Part shown: positions 1-5,864 of the stretch, in pieces
Numbering within the stretch: position 1 is the first letter of the stretch
Layout: the number at the start of each line of letters is the position of its first letter
Assembly (NCBI GenBank): GCA_934444485.1
Contig: CAKSCN010000117.1
Span: forward strand, 1 to 8,175
Direction: 5' to 3'
Origin: an uncultured Eubacteriales bacterium
Lineage (GTDB): Bacteria > Bacillota > Clostridia > Oscillospirales > CAG-382
Length of the DNA: 8,175 bases
Notes under the pieces: model-generated
The model's database searches: none
Seen by the model: the letters and a program-made list of their open reading frames with translations, nothing else
Told to the model about the DNA's origin: nothing
Position numbers and translations under genes: made by a program

Positions 1-60
1 GCGAAGCTTTTCCACGTCAATTCTCCATTCTCCACTCTCCATTCTCAATTTCAAAGCGAC
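1..60 (+). repeat. CT-rich leader module of hairpin array, copy 1
   Basis: This stretch opens with the 3' half of a GAAAAGC-type hairpin, then TTCCACGTCAA, then a CT-rich run built from tandem ATTCTCC/ACTCTCC words (about 20-51). The same module recurs almost unchanged at about 3855-3906, and in reverse complement after the ROK stop codon (about 4984) and at 7797. It seems to be a shared boundary module of the intergenic repeats here. It runs off the left window edge, so its true start is unknown. No coding sequence is seen in it. Confidence 0.75.
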
Positions 61-323
61 TTTAGGAGCTTTTCCACGTCAACTTGCCCGAAGGGCAAAC
101 ATCACGTTTTGCGAAGCAAAACACTTCACTTCGGCGTAAGCCGAAACTTCACTCGTTCCGAAGGAACGACATAACTTTGAAAAGCGAAGCTTTTCTACCT
201 TAACGTGCCGCAGGCACATTTCACATCGAGCGAAGCGAGATATTTCACACGCCGCAGGCGTATTTCACGTGTTCCGCAAGGAACACCTTTCACTTGAAAA
301 GCAAAGCTTTTCTAACTTTTCAC
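61..323. repeat. Array of ten mini-hairpins with TTTCAC-type linkers
   Basis: Ten consecutive inverted repeats are visible. Stem spans and loops are: 84-98 (6 bp, GAA), 106-122 (7 bp, GAA), 130-145 (6 bp, GTAA), 154-168 (6 bp, GAA), 179-195 (7 bp, GAA), 205-217 (5 bp, GCA), 225-241 (imperfect, tandem G/A mismatches, GAA), 249-261 (5 bp, GCA), 269-286 (7 bp, GCAA) and 296-312 (7 bp, AAA). They are separated by 7-10 base linkers, most ending in TTCAC or close to it. Stem sequences differ while loops and linkers are nearly constant. The last linker runs into the TGA stop codon of the spoIIE-type gene on the other strand, so a spoIIE mRNA would carry the array as its 3' end. No T-tract follows any hairpin, so it is not a classical terminator. 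Function is unknown. Confidence 0.85.
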
Positions 324-2749
324 CTCACCCTCACCGCCACAACCGACATATCGTCGTCGTGAATGCCGAGAGAGCGTGCCTTGGCAAGGATAGCCGACGC
401 AAGCTTTGAGATGTCCTCGTTCACGTTGAACCCGAGAATCTCAGCAAGCCACGGAGTGCTGTCGAAGTTTTCGGTTATGCCGTCGGAGAGTAAGAGAATG
501 ACATCGCCCGAGCAGAGGGAAAAGGACGTGTTCTCTGCGGAAAAAGCACCGATTATCCCTGCCGGCGGCGTTTCGGAGGATATCTTGTAGAGCTTCGCCG
601 ACCGAACAACGTATGCCGGTGCCGCACCTGCCTTGATGAACGACGCCTTTGAGTCGAGAAGGTCGATTTCGAGAAGATCCACCGTCGCAAAGCACTCGCT
701 GTTCTTGGAAAGAAGAAGATTGTTGAGAAGCTCAAGCGTCGCACCCTTGTGCGCTCCCGTTGAAAGAAGCTTTTCGATGAATACCGCCGTGAGTCTCGAC
801 GTCAGCGCAGCCTCTCTGCCGCTTCCCATTCCGTCGGAAATAAGTGCGTAAAAGCGGTCACGGTCGCTCTCAAAAAAGCTTACGCTGTCGCCGCTCACAC
901 TTTCGCCGTCCTTGGCGTGGCACGCCTTTGCGTACTCTACGAATATGCGCCTTTTGCGGCGGAAAATCATGTGCGTTTTCGTACCGTAAGGGACAAACTC
1001 CGGCGGTGAGAGAAGTATACCCGTCGCCGCACTCACCTTAACCGCAAGCTCTGCGGCACTGTACGACACCGTCTCTATTCTCACGCCCTCGCAGTCGATG
1101 ACCGTGTCCCTGCCTGAGGTCGCCGTCACCCTTTCGGGGAAAATGCGTATTGCCGCAAGAGCCGCCGTCACCTGAGCCGCAATTTTCACGCTCGGTTCTC
1201 CTCTCTCGGCGCAGTCCTTTGTCGTATACTTGATAAGCCGTGCCACCGACGAGTACTCCGCCGCAAGAACCTCCGTCTTGTTGCTCTTGAAGTAGTCGGT
1301 AAACAAATCCCTGTACGCCGAATTCACGCAGTACAACAGCTTTTCAAACGACACGCACCCCTCGGCGAAGCTCTCCGGGAGGTCTTTTTTTGTGAGCTTG
1401 CCGCCGCATAGAGCCTTTATCATAACGTCGGACGACGCAACCTCTCTTCGGCACTTGCAGTCCTTCGCCGCACGGCAGCGTGAGCAAAAGCCGGTGCATA
1501 CCTTCTCGACCGTCTCCTTGACCTCGGCGAGAGGCGGTGTTTTCATGCGCTCGGACATTCTGTAAAATATCTGCGACAGCGACGAAAACGCTTCGGACAG
1601 ACCGTCGAACTCCTTTACCGTGTCCGCAAAGCCTGCGGCGGAGGGGGAAATAACGGCGTTCCGTTCGTCCCTTGCGCTCACACGACCGAGAGTGCGGCTT
1701 TTTATATGCGCCATAAACGACACAAAAAGCACCGACGCAATTATTCCGTCAGCCGCACAGCGGAAGTAGGTTGCGTCGTCGCCCAAAAGAAGCACGAGGG
1801 CGGTAGTCACTGCCGCATGGACGCACGGCACCGTCCACACACGCCGCTTTTCGAGTGCGCCTTCGGTCATTCCGCAGATTCCGAGTACGGCGGGGAGAAA
1901 GGGAGCGGAAAAAGCCGTCGTGCCGAAAACCACCCCGGCGCACGCACCGACCGCACTGCCGTACATACGTGAAAAGCACATCGTGAGCAGTGAGGCGCAC
2001 ACCGCCGAGGGTGACGAGCCGTAGTAGTTAAGCTCACGGAGCGAGAAGCAGAGCACCGCCCACGGAAAAAACTTTGCGGCGGTTGAGAGAGGCTTGGGGT
2101 CGTCCTTTTCGTTTGACGTAAACATATACGCCGCAAGAGCCGAGAGTCCGACGTGGAGAACCGACATGACGGCGTTTTCGATGGTGAAGCCGAACGCAAG
2201 GCGCAGAAGCGACATAAAGCCTGCCGACGACATGGCGATTATCATGCGTGTTGCACGGGACTCGTCGAACCTTGCCGAAGAATAAACGGTGCGCACTGCG
2301 AAGGCGGCGATGTTGAGGCCGAGGTAGGGGATTTTATACTGCGGATAGAAAAGCGATGCGGCGAGAGTGCCGGCGAAGGTGAATGCAACATCGGAGCGTG
2401 ACGACGCCAAGAACGCCGTGCCGAAAGGGTAAGCGCTGTCGCCGATTCTTCCGAGGGAAAAAGCAAATCCTGCCGCAAATGCCGCCGCTTTACGTGCGAG
2501 CTTCGGGAGCGTTTCGGAGAGTGGGGTCTCTTTATGTATTTTTGACGGCGGAAAGGCACTTCTTACCGTGCTTTTCATGAACTCCGACGCCGTGCGCCAT
2601 GCGTTTCTCACTGCCGAAATATGCGCCGAATGCGCACGCTCTCTTCTTTTTCCGCCGCTCTGCGGTCTTACTTCCGGATTCACTTTCTCTTTCCTTTGCT
2701 CCCGTCGGGAACTACCTTTCGTTTTTTGTCTGCCGTTTGTCTTCTGCAT
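320..2749 (-). CDS. spoIIE: Stage II sporulation protein E-type membrane PP2C phosphatase
   Basis: The 809-residue protein has SpoIIE architecture and is close in length to B. subtilis SpoIIE (about 827). A basic, probably cytoplasmic N-terminus (1-80) precedes a multi-pass membrane region (about 85-350), a cytoplasmic middle region, and a C-terminal PP2C domain (about 600-809). Metal-site motifs are SGDS (619-622), SDGMGSG (638-644), SDG (755-757) and DDDMS (798-802). A cysteine cluster sits at 418-433, where SpoIIE proteins usually have one. In the known family it dephosphorylates the anti-anti-sigma factor SpoIIAA at the asymmetric septum, activating sigma-F in the forespore. The start is uncertain: the ATG at 2749 has no clear ribosome binding site, whereas the in-frame GTG at 2683 follows AAAGGA. 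The gene stands alone, divergent from the repeat-filled region upstream. A TGTCGGA near 2775 is a weak Spo0A-box resemblance only. Confidence 0.92.
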   Translation of the reverse strand: MQKTNGRQKTKGSSRREQRKEKVNPEVRPQSGGKRRERAHSAHISAVRNAWRTASEFMKSTVRSAFPPSKIHKETPLSETLPKLARKAAAFAAGFAFSLGRIGDSAYPFGTAFLASSRSDVAFTFAGTLAASLFYPQYKIPYLGLNIAAFAVRTVYSSARFDESRATRMIIAMSSAGFMSLLRLAFGFTIENAVMSVLHVGLSALAAYMFTSNEKDDPKPLSTAAKFFPWAVLCFSLRELNYYGSSPSAVCASLLTMCFSRMYGSAVGACAGVVFGTTAFSAPFLPAVLGICGMTEGALEKRRVWTVPCVHAAVTTALVLLLGDDATYFRCAADGIIASVLFVSFMAHIKSRTLGRVSARDERNAVISPSAAGFADTVKEFDGLSEAFSSLSQIFYRMSERMKTPPLAEVKETVEKVCTGFCSRCRAAKDCKCRREVASSDVMIKALCGGKLTKKDLPESFAEGCVSFEKLLYCVNSAYRDLFTDYFKSNKTEVLAAEYSSVARLIKYTTKDCAERGEPSVKIAAQVTAALAAIRIFPERVTATSGRDTVIDCEGVRIETVSYSAAELAVKVSAATGILLSPPEFVPYGTKTHMIFRRKRRIFVEYAKACHAKDGESVSGDSVSFFESDRDRFYALISDGMGSGREAALTSRLTAVFIEKLLSTGAHKGATLELLNNLLLSKNSECFATVDLLEIDLLDSKASFIKAGAAPAYVVRSAKLYKISSETPPAGIIGAFSAENTSFSLCSGDVILLLSDGITENFDSTPWLAEILGFNVNEDISKLASAILAKARSLGIHDDDMSVVAVRVR

Positions 2750-2904
2750 TGTATCAGCGGCAGTGCGTGAAAAGTGTCGGAAAATAGGACAGTTATGTAT
2801 TATTTAACAAAAAGGTCACAGCAGCGATGAAATACAAGTGTATAATGAATATAATACATAGCGTGAACTAAAGAAAGACTGACTGTGAGGGTGTTCGGCG
2901 TAGG
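2750..2904. promoter_or_regulatory. AT-rich region upstream of spoIIE, presumed promoter
   Basis: This AT-rich stretch differs in composition from the surrounding sequence and must hold the spoIIE promoter if the gene has its own. On the plus strand TATAAT occurs at 2841-2846 and 2850-2855, but neither has a convincing -35 box at 17 bases. On the minus strand TAATAC/TATTAT-like hexamers occur, also without good -35 partners. That could fit a Spo0A-dependent promoter, but it could also be chance. No hairpins or reading frames of note are seen. Confidence 0.35.
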
Positions 2905-2943
2905 GCTTTACGGGAGCTTACGGGCTTACGAGAGCTTACGGGG
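2905..2943. repeat. Short tandem repeat of GCTTACGG-type units
   Basis: Four adjacent degenerate units are visible: GCTTTACGGGA (2905-2915), GCTTACGG (2916-2923), GCTTACGAGA (2924-2933) and GCTTACGGGG (2934-2943). They abut the end of the large interspersed repeat. The other copy of that repeat has GCAGCGAGC/GTAAGTCCC-like sequence at the same place, so this tail is variable between copies. Confidence 0.7.
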
Positions 2944-3417
2944 GGGTTCTTTCTTGAAAGAAAGAACCAAAGAACTTCAAGTAGCAAAGCTTCGCTTTGC
3001 AGGGGACGGATTGTATTTAATCCGAGAAATACCGCACAACAGCGCATATATGCGCATCATAGGCGACACCGCCGTCGTGAAATGGGCAAGACCGTGCGTA
3101 TCGGAGGATATACCGTTCGACATCGGCTAAGCCTCCGTCGAAGGTAGGTTTGGCATCAGACTTTGTTGGGACAGTAATTTGTGGGAAACACCGTTCGCAA
3201 TGAAACGCCTCGCAAGGCTCGACAATTTCATTTTTGCGAAGATGGGGTTCTTGGGCAGTGCGAATTTTGAGGTTTGCGCTTGCTCTATGGGAAGTTCGGT
3301 GAAAATGAGGCTCTTGGGTGTGTACGTAATTCGAGGTTCGCACACTCTCCATGGTATACCGTAGGGCGGGGGTTTAGCTCCCGCCGCATGAACCGCACGC
3401 ACGATTATGTATACCGC
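2940..3417 (-). repeat. Large interspersed repeat, copy A (inverted relative to copy B)
   Basis: Read on the minus strand, the order is: GGTATACAT, a GGCGGG/CCCGCC hairpin, GGTATACCATGGAGAG, GCGAACCTC, CAAGAGCCTCAT, AAATTACTGTCCC, AGTCTGATG, ACCTTCGAC, GAACGGTA, CTCCGATA, CCTGCAAAGCGAAG, and a closing hairpin next to GAAGTTCTTTGG. The same blocks appear in the same order on the plus strand at about 5081-5812. Copy-specific hairpins include GCAAAGC/TTC/GCTTTGC (2984-3000) and a perfect 14-base palindrome GCGCATATATGCGC (3042-3055). Open frames cover parts of it, but none has a ribosome binding site. I regard it as a non-autonomous interspersed repeat of unknown function. Confidence 0.7.
2945..2968. 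repeat. Strong 11-bp hairpin closing repeat copy A
   Basis: GGTTCTTTCTT pairs perfectly with AAGAAAGAACC across a two-base centre. It lies next to a run of G (plus strand) or C (minus strand). The equivalent hairpin in copy B (5783-5804) has a 9-bp stem GTTCTTTTC/GAAAAGAAC. The stem is strong enough to affect transcripts crossing it, but no T-tract follows on either strand, so I do not call it an intrinsic terminator. Confidence 0.7.
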
Positions 3418-3511
3418 ATCGTAGAAATGCGGCAAAAGGTTAAGGCAAGTGCGTATTATCCGATGTTGGCAATTGTCTGAGGTTTTCGGAACGAGCAAGC
3501 CCGTTCCCTAC
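3361..3511. repeat. Inverted pair of REP-like hairpins with GTAG feet
   Basis: On the plus strand GTAG (3361-3364) abuts stem GGCGGG (3365-3370), a 9-base loop, and CCCGCC (3380-3385). On the minus strand GTAG (3511-3508) abuts GGAACG (3507-3502), an 8-base loop, and CGTTCC (3493-3488). The two face each other about 100 bases apart. In enterobacterial REP elements a conserved GTAG at the 5' foot of a hairpin is recognised by RAYT-type HUH transposases, and inverted REP pairs form BIMEs. The resemblance is seen in the sequence; the mechanism is inference. The first hairpin lies at the end of repeat copy A. Confidence 0.55.
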
Positions 3512-3586
3512 AAAACATCAACAAGGTTTGCAATAAATCGTATCATCGCAAACATCAAAAAAACTCGGATAGAAACTATAATCAAC
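3512..3586. other. AT-rich spacer without recognised feature
   Basis: This is a short AT-rich stretch between the REP-like pair and the next hairpin module. TATAAT occurs at 3577-3582, but the hexamer 17 bases upstream (ATCAAA) is a poor -35 box. Nothing else was recognised. Confidence 0.4.
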
Positions 3587-3731
3587 AGCCCCTCAGTCTG
3601 ACGACTACGTCGTGACAGCTCCATAGGTTGCTCTGCAACCGGTTACACAAGGGGCGCCTCCGGAGTTGACACGGTCAACTCGAGAGTAAATTGCTTCGCA
3701 ATTTCTCTGGCGGCTTCGCCTCCTCCATACA
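3587..3731. repeat. Multi-hairpin module U1
   Basis: Starting with CCCCTCAGTC, successive stems are: ACGAC/TAC/GTCGT, then GACAGCTCC, GGTTGC/TCT/GCAACC, the constant block GGTTACACA, GCCTCC, GAGTTGAC/ACG/GTCAACTC, AGAG(T)AAATTGC/TTC/GCAATTTCTCT, and GGCG/GCTT/CGCC. The same order with changed stems occurs at 5361-5520, and the first half recurs at 5182-5281. This is a modular palindromic repeat with no coding potential that I trust. Confidence 0.75.
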
Positions 3732-3842
3732 ACACCCGAGAGAAAGGCAATCATCAAGTCTCGCATTTTTTCCATAACATCATCGAAAATTCGCTCTCCC
3801 TTTATCGCACAGCCTCGAAATTCGCGCCCTATAATCAATGAA
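3732..3842. repeat. Degenerate fragment of the large repeat
   Basis: Directly after module U1, words such as CGAGAGAA, CAAGTCTCGCA, TTTTTCC and CATC follow the order of the segment after ACCATGGAGA in copy B (5521-5570), with many changes. It appears to be a decayed partial copy of the large interspersed repeat. The right half (about 3785-3842) shows nothing I recognise. Confidence 0.45.
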
Positions 3843-4003
3843 GAAAAGCGACTTTGGGAGCTTTTCCACGTCAATTCTCCATTCTCCACTCTCCATTCTC
3901 AATTTCAAAGCGACTTTGGAGCTTTTCCGCTTCAACTTGCCAAAAGGGCAAACATCACCTCGGCGTAAGCCGAAACTTCACTCGTTCCGAAAAAACGGCA
4001 TCA
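3843..4003. repeat. Hairpin array, copy 2 (shortened)
   Basis: This copy is nearly identical to the left edge of the window: a GAAAAGC-type stem, TTCCACGTCAA, the CT-rich run, a second GCTTTTC stem, then hairpins TTGCC/GGCAA (3937-3951), TCGGC/GTAA/GCCGA (3960-3973) and CGTT/AACG (3983-3997). The linkers ACATCAC and ACTTCACT are conserved. Relative to copy 1, the whole second hairpin plus one linker is missing, and later hairpins are absent. The array ends about ten bases before the ROK ribosome binding site, so a transcript entering the ROK gene from upstream would carry it in its leader. Confidence 0.8.
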
Positions 4004-4013
4004 CTTCTGTATC

Positions 4014-4018
4014 GGGGG
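4014..4018 (+). promoter_or_regulatory. Ribosome binding site of the ROK gene
   Basis: GGGGG lies seven bases before the ATG at 4026 and supports that start. No clear promoter is visible between the hairpin array and this site. Confidence 0.6.
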
Positions 4019-4025
4019 TATTATT

Positions 4026-4985
4026 ATGAGTAAAACAAGAATAATATGCGGCGTAGATATCGGCGGCACGAAGTGTGCGCTGACGATAGGCGAAAGCGGC
4101 GAAAGCATAAAGGTGCTTGACAAGGTAAAATTCGAGACGCCGAAAAGGGACCCCGAGGGGACGGTCGCACGCTTTTTTGCGGAGCTTGACGCAAGGTTTG
4201 AAAAATACGGAGTCGAGGCGATAGGCATAAGCTGCGGCGGACCGCTCGACAGCAAGAGAGGCGTTATACTTTCCCCTCCGGGACTTCCGGGCTGGGACGA
4301 GGTACGCATAGTCGAGAAATTCCGGGAGAGGTACGGCGTGCCGTGTGCGGTGCAGAACGATGCGAATGCCTGTGCGCTTGCGGAGTGGCGATACGGTGCC
4401 GGCAAGGGCAGTGAGAACATGGTGTTCCTGACGTTCGGCACGGGACTGGGTGCAGGGATAATAATCGGCGGCAGACTGTATTCCGGCACGAACGATATGG
4501 CAGGCGAGGTCGGGCACATACGCCTCGAAAACTACGGCCCGGTCGGCTACGGCAAGAGCGGTTCGTTCGAGGGCTTTTGCAGCGGTTCGGGCATAGCGGA
4601 GCTTGGGCGCATGAGGGCGAAAGAGCTTATGCAGATGGGAAAATATGCGTCGTACTGTCCCGACGGCGACCTTGCGGCGATAAATGCGAAGGTGATAGCG
4701 GACTGTGCGGACGCCGGTCACGAAGATGCGCTCGGAATTTACCGGACGTCAGGCGAATATCTCGGCAGAGGGTTATCGGTCATAATCGACATACTGAACC
4801 CCGAGGTTATCGTTATCGGAAGCGTGTTCGCACGCAGTGAGGCGCTTATCCGCCCGGCAATGGAGCGTGTTCTCGAGCGTGAGTCGCTCTCTTATTCTCT
4901 CGGCGTCTGCTCTGTCCGCCCTGCCGCTCTCGGTGAATCGGTCGGCGACTTTGCCGCTATCGCAGTGGGGGAAGCGGCGGAGTAA
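4026..4985 (+). CDS. ROK-family sugar kinase-like protein lacking the zinc motif
   Basis: The 319-residue protein has the two-lobed actin-like ATPase layout of the ROK family (repressors, open reading frames, kinases) at the length usual for the kinases. The phosphate-1 motif DIGGTK is at 11-16, the catalytic aspartate is D112 in QNDANA (110-115), the phosphate-2 motif GTGLGAG is at 138-144, and EVGH is at 161-164. No N-terminal helix-turn-helix is present, so it is a kinase rather than a transcriptional repressor of this family. Most ROK kinases carry a CxCGxxGCxE zinc site after the conserved histidine. Here that region reads GYGKSGSFEGFCSGSG (174-189), with one cysteine and no possible zinc cluster. 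The substrate is probably a hexose or amino sugar such as glucose or N-acetylmannosamine, but cannot be assigned. It stands alone, with repeats on both sides and no sugar transport or catabolic neighbours. Confidence 0.9.
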   Translation: MSKTRIICGVDIGGTKCALTIGESGESIKVLDKVKFETPKRDPEGTVARFFAELDARFEKYGVEAIGISCGGPLDSKRGVILSPPGLPGWDEVRIVEKFRERYGVPCAVQNDANACALAEWRYGAGKGSENMVFLTFGTGLGAGIIIGGRLYSGTNDMAGEVGHIRLENYGPVGYGKSGSFEGFCSGSGIAELGRMRAKELMQMGKYASYCPDGDLAAINAKVIADCADAGHEDALGIYRTSGEYLGRGLSVIIDILNPEVIVIGSVFARSEALIRPAMERVLERESLSYSLGVCSVRPAALGESVGDFAAIAVGEAAE

Positions 4986-5080
4986 TTGAGAATGGAGAGC
5001 GGGGAGTTGACGAGGTCAACTCTCTACACGACGTTTGTGCGTGATTGAGTGGTGCTTATCGGGTGCCGCTTTTCTACGGT
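4984..5080. repeat. Partial MITE-like element after the ROK stop codon
   Basis: Starting at the ROK stop codon, AATTGAGAATGGAGA is followed by hairpin GAGTTGAC/GAG/GTCAACTC and then TCTCTACAC, CGTTTGT, CGTGATTGA and GGTGC. The same series occurs at 7797-7930, where about 50 extra bases forming a nested hairpin follow GTCAACTC. The left end of this copy coincides with the end of the ROK reading frame. No matching right-hand terminal repeat was found nearby, so the copy is partial or merges into repeat copy B. Confidence 0.65.
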
Positions 5081-5812
5081 GCGATATACATAGCCTCACA
5101 TTGGGTGCTACGGCGGGAGATTACGATAGCGAAGTCTGCGTTCCGCTCTCCCTGCGGTATACCATGGAGAGAGTACTTATCCGACAGTCCCTCAGTCCGA
5201 CGACTGCGTAACGACTTCGTCGTGACATCTCTGGGGGTTGCTTTGCAACCGGTTACACAGGGGATGCCTCCAATGCTGTTCTCGAGAGAAAGTTCTTGTC
5301 TGACAGTCCCTCAGGCGGCTTTGTTATCGCCATGCTGCACCATGGAGAAAGTGCTTGTCCGACAGTCCCTCAGTCAGCTTCGCTGACAGCTCCAGAGGTT
5401 GCCTTGCAACCGGTTACACAGAGGATGCCTCCGGAGTTGGCAGAGCCACCGGCGTTGACACGGTCAACGCAAGAGTAAATTGCTTCGCAATTTCTCTGGC
5501 GACGTGGTCGCCTCCAATACACCATGGAGAGAATGCGAACCTCAAGCCTCGCACTTTTCCAAGAGCCTCATCTTTCCGTAATTTGTCGTCGAACGAAGTG
5601 AGGTACAAATTTCGGGAACGGGAGAAGGTAAAAATTACTGTCCCCATAGAGTCTGATGTCAAACCCACCTTCGACCGAGACTTCGTCGAGGTTGAACGGT
5701 ACTTTCTCCGATATTATAATCTTTTCCCCTGCAAAGCGAAGGTTTGCACGCTGAACGAAGTTCTGCGTTTTGAAGTCTTTTGGTTCTTTTCTTCAGAAAA
5801 GAACGCCCCCGC
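5081..5812 (+). repeat. Large interspersed repeat, copy B, with internal hairpin modules
   Basis: The outer blocks match copy A in order: GATATACAT, CGGCGGGAG, GGTATACCATGGAGAG (5155-5173), then after about 350 extra bases GCGAACCTC, CAAGAGCCTCAT, AAATTACTGTCCC, AGTCTGATG, ACCTTCGAC, GAACGGTA, CTCCGATA, CCTGCAAAGCGAAG and the closing hairpin 5783-5804. The extra bases are two hairpin modules. The reading frames crossing it have no ribosome binding sites and follow repeat structure, so I do not call a gene. A TTGAAC/17/TATAAT promoter-like pair (5692-5720) is not conserved in copy A. Confidence 0.7.
5161..5520. repeat. Two tandem ~180-base hairpin modules within copy B
   Basis: ACCATGGAGA occurs at 5161, 5339 and 5521, dividing the stretch into units of 178 and 182 bases. 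Both start ACCATGGAGA, then GTCCGACAGTCCCTCAGTC or close to it, then a TTC-loop hairpin, GACA, GGTTGC/GCAACC, GGTTACACAG and GGATGCCTCC. The second unit also has TGGC/AGA/GCCA, GCGTTGAC/ACG/GTCAACGC, AAATTGC/TTC/GCAATTT and GGCGAC/GTG/GTCGCC. In the first, the right half is replaced by a less regular segment. Copy A has no such module between the flanking blocks. Confidence 0.7.
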
Positions 5813-5864
5813 AGCGAGCGGCCCTCGTAAGTCCCTGCGGCGAGCAGCTCCCGTTTGCACTTCG

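Noticed and set aside
296..312. Intrinsic terminator after spoIIE
   Set aside because: The GAAAAGC/GCTTTTC hairpin is properly placed but is followed on the minus strand by AAGTGAAAGG rather than a T-tract, and it is one unit of the array.
61..323. CRISPR array
   Set aside because: The repeated units are not identical direct repeats with unique spacers of even length. The near-constant part is a 5-7 base linker and the variable part is self-complementary. No cas genes are present.
1..323. Integron attC array or group II intron fragment
   Set aside because: The stems are much shorter than attC sites, no integrase-type core sites or cassettes are present, and no intron domain V-like structure or reverse transcriptase is seen.
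2775..2781. Spo0A box upstream of spoIIE (TGTCGGA)
   Set aside because: It matches TGTCGAA at six of seven positions but lies only 26 bases before the annotated ATG and lacks a convincing promoter around it. A single near-match is expected by chance.
3127..3498. Minus-strand 123-codon open frame (and overlapping 111-codon frame 3017-3352)
   Set aside because: They lie wholly within repeat copy A and the REP-like pair, have no ribosome binding site, and their predicted residues follow hairpin sequence. Kept only as a finding about the conserved peptide segment.
5692..5720. Promoter TTGAAC/17/TATAAT inside repeat copy B
   Set aside because: The spacing is right but -35 is 4/6. The equivalent place in copy A has lost the -10 (GATACG), and nothing downstream on the plus strand looks like a gene.
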